A stretch of DNA of 64,000 nt from Theodoxus fluviatilis (GCA_034096865.1 JAWQFJ010014682.1:26001-90000), one strand, 5' to 3'. Positions 22,630 through 34,550 are shown, numbered from the stretch's first letter. Notes: generated by a model not told the origin, from the letters alone. Made by a program: numbers and translations.

Positions 22630-24575
22630 CAAAAACAGCAGTTTCTGCCATTAGTATAATTACAAATCGGAGGAAAAAAATGGAAACCATATACTTTGTT
22701 TGATGAATGGTATCACATGTAGCCTACTGGATTGGTCTACACTGCCAAAAAGTGGTGATGGAAGGGTTGCATGACTGCAGTCTAAGTGTTCTGTTTCTTT
22801 TGATCCATGGGTGCAAGTAGCCACAAGACTTTAAAACCTGAGGCAAACAGCTCTTCTATGTAACTCTCATAAAGTTTTATAGTTTTAAACAATTTTGATT
22901 TTGTTGTTGCAAATTAGTGATGGAGTTTAAAAAGGTTGGTGGTTTCTACACCTGTTAGGACACAATTTCAAATACAACATAGAGTTACTGAATATCATCC
23001 TCTCGTTGTCAGGAACTATGACTGCTGGGCTTTCAGTGCTACCCTAATCATACAATCAAGGTTGGTCTTGAGCTGTCATAGGCTACTAATGAGATATTGG
23101 GGCTGCATCATGTCGCTTTGGACCTTGCTTCTGTGCATTGGCACACCAATTAAAAGTTAAACTTATCCAACAAAAATTCTCCTCCTGTGTGATTCCATGC
23201 GTTTATGACATATTTTTTACATTGTATTTCAAACGAAATAAAATGAACCAAAATATGTCTTTCAGGTTGGGGCCTAATGCCCCAACCTCCGTGGGCTTAA
23301 TCAGTTATGCCCTGAGAGCATGAAGTTCACTGCAAGAAATAAAATGTGTTTTAAAATATTTAGTTTCGTAGAACAGTCTGTATGGTTTCATTGGATATTA
23401 GTGTCCTCAATTTGTTTACTCTAACTTGATACATCTGTTTACAGAACTGAATGATTTTATAAAATAAAAAAGTGGGTGCCTGATGCCCTGCTTTCCCCAT
23501 CATGTTCTGCAAGTCACATCAATATTTGTCCATTGGAAGTGTTACAACAGCAGCCTTTCCTTGAAAACAGCCATGGTTAAGTTTTTGCTCATGTAAACAT
23601 CCATTCAGTTACAAAGGGGAAAATGCTAGTCATGATCATAATTCAAACAATACACCAGAAATTCCAACAAGGACTGACATGTGCAACACAGACGCACACA
23701 CACATGTGCACGTGCATACACACACACACACTACACTACACTACACACACACACACACACACACTTCAAAGCAGAACTGTGCAAAAAGATTGTCTGAAAC
23801 ATTTATGGCCATTTAAAATAACTGCTCTGTGATAAACTGAAATCTATTGAAGATGTTATGGTTTTCAAGTCAAAGCCATGTAAAAAGGAATAAATATGAC
23901 AGCGCACACTGTTGTAACATCATCACCACTCCACTCCATCAGATCAAGTACTGATTGTCCACACAAAGGCAGGCAAACAACACAGGCAGAGATAAAACAC
24001 ACGTATACGCACACAAAACACACACAAACCCACACGCAGCAATCAAAAGAGTTCATGATCGCACATACACACACAATCATGATCAGTCAGCAAAGCATAA
24101 CATCGCATCAACACACATGGTCGCGAGGTTCGAATAGTGCAAATGCAACGGGCAAGACTAACATTAACAATCCACTAATCCACAAATCAGATCATCAGAG
24201 TGAGACTGAGCGACTACACCAAGTGATCACACGTCCTGTCGAGACTTACTGATGACGAGGTAGCCTCAGCTTTAATTAAAGGACAGCATGCACACCATAC
24301 AAACACCTGTCGGTATAAGGAAACTCGAACGAAGACAAACGTTTGATAGGCCTATACCCCACGTGCAGAATCTACGCTTGACGCGTCGATTGCTGTCTCC
24401 GACACTTGTCATTTCGCACAGATTTAGATCGAAGCACTACGTTAGTTGCATTTCTCTAAAAACTATATTCATTGTGGAATAGGGTAGCAGCAGAGTGTAG
24501 TAATAGTTTCCATGTCCTCACGAATATGTACATCATAGCCTACATTATTTGAAACCCTCTACGAAACGAGTGACA
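22630..24575. other. Non-coding spacer with AC-rich microsatellites
   Basis: No gene is recognised. AC-rich simple repeats lie at about 23690-23765 and 23995-24075. The short frames over them (Thr-His-Thr) are repeat translations. Confidence 0.5.
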
Positions 24576-25320
24576 AAGAGTAGACGACAGAGATCCGAGA
24601 AAAACCACGTGTAGTTTTCGTGTACACACGCTCCCACCGGTGATGCATGCACGACAGTTAGAAAAACATACAATACAATTCACTTGACAGGGCACATTTT
24701 TCGTTCATTTTCAAACACCCACACAACAAAACACAGCTGCCGAAGGGAGGACAAAGACACAACACGGCGAACGATTTATACAGGGTACGGGCAGGTGCGA
24801 GATTCACCGGCACGCAGGGCGAGCGCAGCAGCGAAAACACTGACAGCTCAGCTAGCCCTACGGCCTCGGGCCGACGTCAGGGGAAGCAAGAGAAGGAAAA
24901 TGTGTTTACCGTGTGCAAGCCGGAACACACTAGAACGAGGAGTATCTTGAGCCGGAGCAACATACACTGTCGAATCGATAGCGGAGGGCGCGCCAACTAG
25001 GTTCGCCCAAGTGTGGACCTCGCGCATGGGCAGATAACAATGCTCTGCCCAAGCATTCTTGCGTCTAGGGGCCAAGAGCAACCAGGCAGCCGATCTCTCC
25101 CTCCAAGCCCTGCTCGCTCTTCATCCGACACAAAGAAGACCGCCAGGAGCCTATGGCAGCTGTTGGATGATTGGTCTTCCCAGCGACCTCGATTTCGGCT
25201 TCAGAAGGACTCGTCCGCCATCTTGCCCTACGATCTCCGGCCTCTGGTTCGCGAGTCAGTTACTCCACTAAGCTTGGCTGCCAAACGGAACAAATCTTCG
25301 CAGAATATTCAGCTCGTGAG
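24576..25320. promoter_or_regulatory. CpG-rich, promoter-like segment (candidate start region)
   Basis: After about 7 kb of CpG-poor sequence this segment is clearly CpG-rich. It carries gccgacgtcagg (CRE-like GACGTCA), an inverted CCAAT (gattggtc near 25173) and ccgccatcttg (YY1-like, 25215-25225). On the minus strand a consensus-like donor (CACACG/GTAAAC, exon base 24910) follows non-repetitive sequence, so a 5' untranslated exon of the zinc-finger gene could end here. Phase rules out simple coding continuity with exon 2 (donor phase 1 against acceptor phase 2). A divergent start on the plus strand is equally possible. Confidence 0.3.
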
Positions 25321-26385
25321 GCTGGACACCGCATTCCCTCTGTCTCTGAACTAATAAAAGGATATGTGTCTCTTACCTCCGAGGGTTGTGGTACCAGGAC
25401 GACTTCACGCGGGCTAGACCAGAGATGACTAAGGCCTCTTCAGCTAGAGACAGAATGAGACCCGGCGGTCGAGTCCACTGCGCAGCGAAGGTAGGCAGGT
25501 TGTGGATTGGTCCAGTTATCCCTGGTCTCCCGCGCATTGGTAACCCCTGACAGAAGGTAGTCCGCCATTTTGTCAACATCTCTGTTGGAATTTGACTTTG
25601 CCTCTCGGTCATGGTACTCGGAATTTTTATATCGGTTCATCCTCTCCTCGCACGAAACTGACACATCCATGTTGTGACGGAGACCACACTCTTAGGCACA
25701 CAAGGGTCCCTGGCGTCCCATTTTGTACCTCTCATGGGTTTCTTCCCCAACTGTGGGATCCCCCAGAACAGTGACTCTATGCTCAAAACGATGACATACG
25801 AAAGCTGACGGTCATCGACTCTTCGATCAGCGCTTGAAGACAATCTTCCATGTGCCATGTCATTTCATGAATTCATCTAGACAAGTTGGCCTACAAATGC
25901 GCACTTGGGTTCTTCCTGTCCCAATGACCTGACCCACTGTAATGACATTTAGGAGGCTGCTGCTGGTATACCCAGTGGTTGGTATTCCTAGAGGATGTGT
26001 ATTTCGCCCGTAAACCGCACCATCTCACATCCTGCCAAAACAGGACGTATTACCTGGTGAAATCATGGTTATCTTGTAAAGGGAATACTTCCGCCACTAC
26101 GAATCCCAGCTGCTTGCACTGGCCAAGCATGGTTTTCCATTATTTGTTTGACGAAATGCGTCAGTTCCTGGTGAATGCGTAGGCAAGTACGAAGGAGTGC
26201 TTGGGTTGAATTTTACTGTTGTTGCTTCCCCGTGGATCCAGAGTAAGAGTAGACACGTCACGTCTCCCTACTCGATTTATTAAAATGCGAAAGTGTTCGG
26301 CAATGGTCTTGCCCAGAATCATTCCTACACCAGCGCGTTATTTGGGTAGTCAATGGCCGTGCATTCTCTACAAAAGCTTGTAGGT
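25321..26385. other. No recognisable gene
   Basis: Moderately CpG-rich sequence with several short open frames on both strands, none with splice support or a known motif. Another ccgccattttg (YY1-like) occurs at about 25562. I see no repeat family here. Confidence 0.4.
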
Positions 26386-26815
26386 CGAGAAGCCTCATCC
26401 ATCTATGTATCCATCCATCCATTTATTCATTCACCCATCGATCCATCCATCCATCCGTCCATCCATGTATCCAGCCATTCATTTATCCATCCATGAATCC
26501 TTCAAACCTTCCAACGTTCTTTCCACCCATCCGTCCATCCATCCATTCACCCAATCTTCTATCCAATCTTCCGTCCATCCATCCATCCATCCATCCATCC
26601 AATCTTCTATCTAACCTTAATTCCACCATTCATCACCTATCCATCCATCCATCCATCCAGTTTTCTATCCAACCTTCCTGTCATCAAACCTTCCATTCTT
26701 CCATCCATCTACCTATCCGTTCGTCCATCACCCATCGATTCATCCATCCAGTCTTCTATCCAACCTTCCTTTCATCAAACCTTCCATTCTTCCACCCGTC
26801 CGTCCGTCCATCCAT
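26386..26815. repeat. (CATC)n-type degenerate microsatellite
   Basis: Imperfect catccatccatc units are interspersed with ttctatccaaccttcc and tcaaaccttccattcttcca. The latter phrase recurs about 100 bases apart (26660-26710 and 26750-26800), so part of the tract was duplicated as a larger block. The Pro-Ser-Ile-His frames are repeat translations. Confidence 0.9.
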
Positions 26816-27499
26816 TGACTATCGCAACAGCAGTGCAGCAAAGTGATTTTGAACTCGTCCGAGGTCGTGCGACCAAAGGTGGCGAGAGACTGGCAGGATC
26901 CTTTCGGGCGAGAAGTGGTCAAGACATGCGGCTCGTGGCTTTGATTAGGGACTCGTCTCTGGGTCTCAAACCGCTTTCCACCTTAGCCCCTGATCTTTGA
27001 ACCACTTTGATCAATCCTTTCCTGGCACCCGACAAACAAACGCTTGACACTGACGGGACCCACGCAGACAGTGAAATCAGTTAAAACCTCACCGCAGGAA
27101 GCACAACGTATCTGATCTCTCGCTGCTGCATGATCTCCACACCATACAAAAATAATTTTGAAACAGATCCAGCCCCCCACCCCACCCCACCCACCCCCAT
27201 CCCACCCCTTCCAACGAGTAGCCTCCGTAGTGAAGATAACTGCTTTCTTGAATTTAAGAATAGGCTAGTACGGTAGGGTCTTTTGCTGTGGGATTTTTCG
27301 GGCGGGATTTCCAATATGGCGTCCAGGTTATCTGAGGACGCAGTAGTTGTAACGTGTTTAATTAAGGTACGATTACCGCATCTTCATTCCGAGATCTTCA
27401 GTGGATGCTGCAGCTATACTCTGAGTGAAGTACGTGTGGTGCTTGAATGGTGTATTCACTCATGCCCTTAGTACCCTCTGCTCCTTTGAGGGCGAGCAA
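26816..27499. other. No gene seen; C-rich patch
   Basis: Contains a C-rich patch (ccccaccccaccccaccc) near 27174-27210 and an aatatggcg (YY1-like) sequence at about 27313. No coding evidence. Confidence 0.4.
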
Positions 27500-27699
27500 A
27501 TGCTTCACCAAGATGATTCGTAATACGCCATGACCCAACGCGTCTCTCTACGCGATTCGTAAGAGGCGAATACATAGGGACATCGTAACTTGACTGACCT
27601 TACTCTTACTTTAATAGCCTCTCGCGAGCAATGGCCTTACATAGCATTAAAGGCTTATAGGCCGTAAAACTCCATCCATCCATCCATCCATCCCTCCCT
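27500..27699 (+). repeat. SINE-like dispersed repeat with (CATC)n tail, copy 1
   Basis: The order is gacccaacgcgtctctctac, then gcgattcgtaagaggc, then about 100 bases, then aggccgtaaaactccatcca and a CATC tail. The same order recurs inverted at 31612-31790 and 37573-37750 and direct at 60733-60890. The size of about 160-200 bp, lack of coding and simple-repeat tail suit a SINE, but I cannot show a clear pol III A or B box. Confidence 0.6.
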
Positions 27700-29000
27700 C
27701 CCTTGTAATACGGCCTCTTGACGTAGCGTTTCATGGAGGTATCCATGGCAAAAATGTGAGGCCCACATAGGGTAGGCAAACCTGAACAGTCTCTTGCTGA
27801 AACACTGACGTTCAATTGAACTTTGCTTTTCGAGTAAGACACGCTCGATAATAATTTGACTTTGGTGGGATTCATACCTTTTTCTGAACACGTCCAATAA
27901 CAGTTGATCACTACACCCAATTTGACACTGCACACAAACGACCACCATAGGTTTGGCCGGAAATGTTGTGCGCTCTAAACCCGCTCATGGCTTCTCCAAA
28001 CACATTTTCTCTTTGTTACACCTTAAAATGTCCGTTCTGCTTTCTAGCAGTCTTGGCATTCTTCCTTTTGATCGCGCTCCTTTTGCCAAATATCTGCACA
28101 TCAGCGGAAGAGGGTTTTTGTCCCTCTTTTGCCTCTGTGGGAACGTCACGGTAAGTTTGTCAGACAATCATCGGACCCATTAAGAATTCTATACCGCTAT
28201 CACCAGGCACACTCACATGACAAATACCTGAAAGAGCTTGGCAACCAGAGAGAGATCGACACCGAGAACGTCTACTGCTCTGTCTGCCGGGCATGGACTC
28301 GGCTTTGTGCCCTCCAAATGTGCCCTCTGCGTACAGCCACGAATCCCTCCTTCCTCATAAGGAACCAGTTCTCCTACCAAGCTGTTTCTAGTCGGGCTGG
28401 GAACTACGCATGACCTCAATACACCACACGTTCATGCCTCGGGTTGGTATTTGCCTCAACACTGAGCTCAGTGTGCAGCTGGGATTGAGTCAGCCGCGAT
28501 GGGGCGTTGGTGCAATCCGCGTCACTACAGCGTCTGGACGTCCCCTCACCCAACACAGAGCTGCTGGGTATGCGTGGTGCACAGTAGCTGTCCTGGAGTG
28601 TGGGTGTTGCTCTGATTCCCACCTTAGAAGCGAATGAGATAGCGGGGTTGCTAGCTGCAGGCTGTGCCTGCTGGTGGAAGGTAGGAGCTGCTCGGTGATG
28701 GAGTCGCGCTGGCAGGGAATACAGAGGCTCACTTTTCGTGGTCATTGCTGGTGATACTGTCAGTGATAAACCATTGTGGAGCCCAAAGTAGAGGCAGGTC
28801 ATAGCTTACTGTCACGGACTGTGGAGCTGAAGTCCTTCAATCCAGACTCCAATAAACACGGCTGTGGGGAAAAAGACGGGAATAATTCGTATTTGAATAG
28901 CACATGAAATATTTAAGTAAAACCAGTGTGCTTATCGCTTTGCCACTTCAGAGCAGCGCTAGTTTCGGGGTCACCTCGCGACACATGCAGGGTGTCTCCG
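27700..29000. other. No recognisable gene
   Basis: Mixed sequence with overlapping short frames on both strands (for example 28416-28802 minus, about 128 codons) that lack recognisable domains or splice support. I do not assign any of them. Confidence 0.4.
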
Positions 29001-29005
29001 CTTGA

Positions 29006-29284
29006 TGAGTGAGTGAGTGAGTGAGTGAGAGGGAGAGAGAACGCCAGTACTAGGCAGGCAGAGGTCGCGGTGAAGGAGAGATTTCCGCTGAGGGGATTCA
29101 GCCGTGGATTGAGGGGGCAGCGGGTCAGGAGGAAGCGGAGGGGTAGGGAGTGTGGGAGGGGTTTAGGTTTTGGGGGAGCTCGGGGGTGGGGGTGTGGGGG
29201 GGGGATGACTCCAGGGTTTAGCGGAGGAGCGGCTCAACAAAGAAACGCCCTGACCTGAAACCTCATGGGTGTAGTAGAGGAGAC

Positions 29285-29360
<76 letters not shown>
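29006..29360. repeat. (GAGT)n, G-rich stretch and (GT)n(GA)n microsatellite
   Basis: A short gagt repeat lies at about 29006-29028 and a G-rich stretch at about 29105-29205. A GT run at 29286-29322 passes into a GA run to about 29355. Frames through it are simple-repeat translations. Confidence 0.9.
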
Positions 29361-29363
<3 letters not shown>

Positions 29364-30466
29364 GGAACACAGGGAGCTGGGGAAAGGGAGACGTGTATGA
29401 GGAAACACGGTGCCGAGAGAGCGTCCTGATGGATGAACTCGCGGTGAACTTTTTTCTTCTAAGCTCTCCCACGGATTAAGAGTCATCTTCATCGCTGTAG
29501 GAAATACATCGGTCTCAAGTAACTGAAAACGGCCGAGGGTTTGGCAAGCACATCTTGGACCTACACCATGTTCTCGTGAAGTCGAGCCGTTTAGTTTAAA
29601 ACTCGAGACGCTATGCTTCACTGAAGAGTGTCGCGGTTTTAGATACTTCGCCAAGTGCGGCGTTCAGGTCCTGCCTTTCGGAAAGGCTCTTTGTCCTTGA
29701 AGTGAAACAGTTGAAATGGGACTTCTAACTGAGATCCAATCCTTGGGACTCATCGACAACTATCAGAACAAAACATTATGTTCAAAGCGGGAGTAAACAT
29801 CTTCAAAAACCAATTATCTTGACCGATCGTTTGCAGCTGTGGTCTATGCATCTGAGGGTTTGTCATCAATTATGTCACAGTCAGCCAAAAAGGTGTTGTA
29901 AATTAAGGATCTATCTCTTATTGGATTTGGAAGTTGTTTTTTGTGTGCTTTCAAAGCGTTTTCGTCAATAAGTGACAGGTATGAGGGCATTTAACCACCT
30001 AACCATCTGATGAATAATTGGGCGAGTAGTTGGAAAACCCATCAAGGAACTGATCTTTGGTGAACTCACGTGGCACCTCCTCCTCATTCCAGCAACTTCT
30101 GTGCTCCCGGTCGTTTTGCACACTCTATGCTCCTTATGTCATTCTCAGCGTGACATACCGGCCGTTCGAGGATTTCCCACAGGCCTTTATTTGAGTGTTG
30201 GCAAGGACACATTAGGACATCTGTCCCGCTTTCTCCCTCACTGCTGTCTGTAGACGTCATGGTTCGTGTCTGTTAGTGCTCTCCGCTCTGCGCTCCCTTG
30301 AGTCACGTGCACTTGTACCTGGATGTGGAGGAACAACGTCACGTTACACACTTAGAAAGTGAAAGCCTTCCTCTGGGCTGTTTTTTTCTTCTCCTTTTCC
30401 CCAGTTCTCGTGCAGTTAACGCCATGCCTGGCAGTACTGCGTACTCTCCACTCTGTAGGCTTTTTG
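29361..30466. other. No recognisable gene
   Basis: Unique-looking sequence, CpG-containing at its left side. No domain-bearing frame, long repeat or RNA gene was recognised. Confidence 0.4.
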
Positions 30467-31313
30467 ACTCACATGCGAAGCAAAATTGAGTCTATGTACT
30501 CACCCGTTTCGTCCGTCCGGGCGTCCGGGCGTCCGGGCGTCCGAAAACTTTAACGTTGGATTTTTCTCAGAGACTATTAAGTCTATCAATACCAAATGTG
30601 GCATGATGGTGTATGATGACAAGGCCTCAATAAACATACGTAGTGACTTCACACTGCTTCAAGGTCAAGGTCGCAGGGGCCATAAATGTTGTCTAAAAAC
30701 AGCCATTTTTCACGTTTTCTCAATTTTCTCTGACGTTTTTAAGATTGGATACCTGACCTATATATGGTATATAGGGCAAAATAATCCTTATCTTTTGATA
30801 CCAGTTTGGTTGACCTTGCTTCAAGGTCAAGGTCACAGGAGCTCTTCAAAGTTGGATTGTATACATATTTTGAAGCGACCTTGCCCCTGAACTATGGAAG
30901 ATAACTGTTCCAAACTTCATAACATTGTAATACACATGTTATACTTTCATTATGAGACACATTTGGTCACATATCATCAAGGTCAAGGTCACTTTGACCC
31001 TTATTAAATATGACCAAAATGGGGTAGTGAACCACTAAAAGTGACTATATCTCATGGTAGAAAGTGCCAATAAACACCATTGTGCTTCCTATGTCTTGAA
31101 TTAACAGCTTTGTGTTGCATGACCTTGGATGACCTTGACCTTGGGTCAAGGTCACATGTATTTTGGTAGGAAAAATGTGTAAAACATTTCTTAGTGTATG
31201 ATGTCATTACTAGGTTTAGTTGTTTGACCTTGACCTTGAGGGGCACCTGAAGATCAAGGTCATGTAAAGGTCAAGGTCTATCATGTGAGTCGTATGGGCT
31301 TTGCCCTTCTTGT
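30467..31313 (-). repeat. TGACCT-rich dispersed element, copy C (inverted)
   Basis: Full-length copy in the opposite orientation to copies A and B. It begins actcacatgcgaagcaaaa and ends gggctttgcccttcttgt. The gcgtccgggcgtccggg patch near 30520-30545 corresponds to the cggacgga patch of copy A. Having three full-length, closely similar copies in 64 kb indicates an abundant, fairly recent family. Confidence 0.85.
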
Positions 31314-31611
31314 TTTTATAGAGCGAAGTCCCAGAGTGTTTTAGTTGACCTTAGCCTGAGGCCGCTTCTCTCAGCGCTTGTCATTGTTAGCTCTTGGCCG
31401 TGACTGCTGCTCACCTGTGATCCGGCGTTCACATTGGAACCTTGCCAGACGCTTCCTCGGGTCTCGTGTTTGTGCGTCGTGTCTGGCCTTTGCTTCTGTT
31501 GCGTGCGGTGCATGTGTCATGAAAGAGGGACGCAAAACGCTTGCTTCCTATTTAAGTACTGCTCTCTTTCACAGGAACACAGTACTTTCGTTGTGGGCTT
31601 AAGATGGATGA
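31314..31611. other. No recognisable gene
   Basis: Short spacer between the TGACCT element and the second SINE-like copy. Small frames are present on both strands without recognisable content. Confidence 0.4.
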
Positions 31612-31790
31612 ATGGATGGATGGATATTTATGGCCTCTCAGCCTTTGCAGGATATTTAAGACCACCGATCACGATATATCATCAGAATTGGTTAGAATAC
31701 GATCGTCAAGTCCCTAGTTAAGTGCCACTTACGAAACGCGCAGGGAGACGCGGTGAGTCAGTTCGAACCTCCAACCCACACAGGGCTGGG
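31612..31790 (-). repeat. SINE-like dispersed repeat, copy 2 (inverted)
   Basis: Read on the minus strand: gggttggaggttcgaactga, ctcaccgcgtctccctgcgcg, then about 100 bases, then gctgagaggccataaatatc and a CATC tail. The tail and flank match the other three copies. GGTTCGAAC recalls a B box, but the surrounding T-arm pairing is absent. Confidence 0.6.
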
Positions 31791-32004
31791 CTCAACATGG
31801 AAGAATCTCTCAGCTTGTTCACTGTGCAACGCAGAGCTACCAAAGCCATGCGCTCGAAGCTGCCTTCTTGGAAAACGCAGTCGGTAAAAGAACAGACGAT
31901 ACATTAGTTTTGCCCTACGTCTGATGCGGGGGGAATCCCATAGGAACTCAAACGGTATAGACCTTATTCACGCGACCCGCCATTTTGGTTTTAAAACGAG
32001 GCCC

Positions 32005-32759
32005 TGTAGCGTGGAAAATAGTAACCCGTGGAAAACAGTGACGGAAGTCATCGCAGAGTTATCTGCGAGGGATTTTCTGAAAATTCAACTCTAAAAAGAG
32101 ACGGCATCCGCCACTCCGCCTGACTGACTTGGCACGCCCGGGGAGTTATGCTAAGATCCGGCCGCGTAAATATATCTGCGTTTTGTGACAAACGTCTTGC
32201 TCGGCGGTACTGTACTCCATGCACCTTAACGGTGCGCGTGATTCGGGTGTAATCTTAAGCTAAACGACGTTTATTGGCGCTGCTGAAATGGTCGAAGTCG
32301 GAAACATTCGGAACGTCGTTTAGCTTAAGATTACACCCGAATCACGCGCACCGTTAAGGTGCATGGAGTACAGTACCGCCGAGCAAGACGTTTGTCACAA
32401 AACGCAGATATATTTACGCGGCCGGATCTTAGCATAACTCCCCGGGCGTGCCAAGTCAGTCAACGGTCGCGTTTTATAAAACCAGACTACAAACAGACTA
32501 CAGGGAGGTGACTCCCATATTATTTCCGGCAGGGGAGACGGCTTTACACGGGGAAAAACTTTTTTGAACGCTACATCATGTGTTAAACTACACAAATGCA
32601 CCAAAACCTCGTAAAGCAACTAATGCGTCGTTTGTCGGAATATATTCCATGCGAAGAACAGGTGCAGGAGCGGTAAATTGCATAAAGCACGTCCCTCGCA
32701 GATAACTCTGCGATGACTTCCGTCACTGTTTTCCACGGGTTACTATTTTCCACGCTACA
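32005..32759. mobile_element. TGTAGCG TIR element 1 (in left arm of the foldback)
   Basis: A 755-bp element with inverted ends of about 68 bp (TGTAGCGTGGAAAATAGTAA ... CCACGCTACA) is flanked by a 5-bp duplication GGCCC (32000-32004 and 32760-32764). Inside is a second, independent hairpin: arms of about 150 bp (gactgacttggcacgcccgg ... ctaaacgacgtt) around a loop of about 40 bp. The remaining about 240 bp is single-copy in the element. No coding capacity was recognised. It matches 33789-34545 in reverse orientation and, partly, 50868-51530 and 59580-59730. Confidence 0.88.
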
Positions 32760-32799
32760 GGCCCCTTACGCTAACGCGGCGACCGCGCTACCTTCACAG

Positions 32800-32953
32800 T
32801 ATTGCTGGAGCGGCGATTTGACAAATGTTCCAGACTTTTCTCAAGGTGATGTGGAAAGATGGTCGAACGAAGGCAGAACAATAGCAAGAAGACAAAGTGA
32901 CAGAGGCTATGAGAAGTGGATTGAAGGGTTTATCGACTACGATGCCATCAAAG
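32800..32953 (+). pseudogene. Exon-like captured segment in left foldback arm
   Basis: A 154-bp segment is preceded by CTACCTTCACAG and followed by GTTGGT. It is open in one frame (YCWSGDLTNVPDFSQGDVER..., ending ...GFIDYDAIK) and its mirror copy at 33545-33698 keeps the same frame with one D-to-N change. The composition looks protein-like, but I do not recognise the family. An exon taken from a host or transposon gene is the simplest reading. No start codon or further exon was found, so expression is doubtful. Confidence 0.4.
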
Positions 32954-33544
32954 GTTGGTACACAGTCACAGGTTCTTTCGCTTAGATTAGAACTGAGTGT
33001 TCGAGTTTTTTTTTTCTTGTTGTCGCTTTCAAATCTGTCCACAGTACTAGGCTGGCTGGTTTACTTAGATGTGATTTTTTTATGCGTGCTAACTGATATT
33101 AGGTTTAGAGCTTGAATTTTCGATGATATTACACAAGTTCTTTTTCGCTTACAACTCGAGTGTTTGAACCAATGAAAACCACGGAAAGAGACGGCCGTTT
33201 CGTTCCTTGCCTCTCATTGGCCAGCTTGTCATGAGGTCAGCCTGTGATCACGCGCTGACCTCATGACAAGCTGGCCAATGACAGGCAAGGAACGAAACGG
33301 CCGTCTCTTTCCGTGGTTTTCATTGGTTCGAACACTCGAGTTGTAAGCGAAAAAGAACGTGTAATATCATCGAAAATTCAAGCTCTAAACCTAATATCAG
33401 TTAGCACGCATTAAAAAAAATCACATCTAAGTAAACCAGCCAGCCTAGTACTGTGAACAGATTTGAAAGCGACACCAAGAAAAAAAACACAACTCGAACA
33501 CTCAGTTCTAATCTAAGTGAAAGAACTTGTGTCTGTGTACCAAC

Positions 33545-33698
33545 CTTTGATGGCATCGTAGTCGATAAACCCTTCAATCCACTTCTCATAGCCTCTGTCA
33601 CTTTGTCTTCTTGCTATTGTTCTGCCTTCGTTCGACCATCTTTCCACATCACCTTGAGAAAAGTCCGGAACATTTGTCAAATTGCCGCTCCAGCAATA
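33545..33698 (-). pseudogene. Exon-like captured segment in right foldback arm
   Basis: Mirror copy of 32800-32953. The acceptor-like CTTCACAG and donor-like GTTGGT are preserved. The frame is open, with one amino-acid difference from the left copy (GNLTN instead of GDLTN). Confidence 0.4.
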
Positions 33699-33788
33699 CT
33701 GTGAAGGTAGCGCGGTCGCCGCGTTAGCGTACGTGGCCTCGTTTTAAAACTAACATGGCCGCCGCGTGAATAAGGTCTATTAACGCAT

Positions 33789-34545
33789 TGTAGCGGTCAA
33801 AATAGTAACCCGTGAAAAACAGTACCCGGAAGTCATCGCAGAGTTATCTGCGAGGGACGTGCTTTATGCAATTTACCGCTCCTGCACCTGTTCTTCGCAT
33901 GGAATATATTCCGACAAACGACGCATTAGTTGCTTTACGAGGTTTTGGTGCATTTGTGTAGTTTAACACATGATGTAGCGTTCAAAAAAGTTTTTCCCCG
34001 TGTAAAGCCGTCTCCCCTGCCGGAAATAATATGGGAGTCACCTCCCTGTAGTCTGTTTGTAGTCTGGTTTTATAAAACGCGACCGTTGACTGACTTGGCA
34101 CGCCCGGGGAGTTATGCTAAGATCCGGCCGCGTAAATATATCTGCGTTTTGTGACAAACGTCTTGCTCGGCGGTACTGTACTCCATGCACCTTAACGGTG
34201 CGCGTGATTCGGGTGTAATCTTAAGCTAAACGACGTTCCGAATGTTTCCGACTTCGACCATTTCAGCAGCGCCAATAAACGTCGTTTAGCTTAAGATTAC
34301 ACCCGAATCACGCGCACCGTTAAGGTGCATGGAGTACAGTACCGCCGAGAAAGACGTTTGTCACAAAACGCAGATATATTTACGCGGCCGGATCTTACCA
34401 TAACTCCCCGGGCGTGCCAAGTCAGTCAGGCGGAGTGGCGGGTGCCGTCTCTTTTTAGAGTGGAATTCTCAGCACGTCCCTCACAGATAACTCTGCGATG
34501 ACTTCCGGGTACTGTTTTTCACGGGTTACTATTTTGACCGCTACA
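33789..34545. mobile_element. TGTAGCG TIR element 2 (adjacent to the foldback)
   Basis: A 757-bp relative of 32005-32759 in inverted orientation. Its ends are TGTAGCGGTCAAAATAGTAA ... TTTTGACCGCTACA, flanked by the 5-bp duplication CGCAT (33784-33788 and 34546-34550). It has the same internal hairpin. It begins 7 bp outside the right end of the large foldback, so the whole block 31957-34545 looks almost symmetrical although the two insertions are independent. Confidence 0.88.
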
Positions 34546-34550
34546 CGCAT

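Larger units (their letters stand above)
31957..33781. mobile_element. Long palindromic (foldback) element interrupted by a TIR insertion
   Basis: Two near-identical inverted arms (31957-33240 and 33255-33781) meet at a 14-bp loop (33241-33254). The outer ends read atagaccttattcacgcg and its complement. The left arm is broken by a 755-bp insertion (32005-32759); without it and its duplicated target the element is about 1,065 bp with arms of about 520 bp. Each arm contains a 154-bp exon-like segment with flanking AG and GT and an open frame. No transposase is seen. Arm identity is high, so the structure is young or kept uniform by gene conversion. An assembly artefact seems unlikely, because the arms differ by scattered substitutions and by the insertion. 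Confidence 0.85.

Noticed and set aside
31735..31790. Possible tRNA-like B box (GGTTCGAAC on the minus strand)
   Set aside because: The bases around it cannot form a T arm and no acceptor stem or anticodon arm was found; it is better explained as part of the SINE-like repeat.
31957..34545. Suspicion that the palindromic block is an assembly artefact
   Set aside because: The arms differ by scattered substitutions, an insertion with a target duplication on one side only, and a different insertion site on the other. Read-level data would still be the final check.
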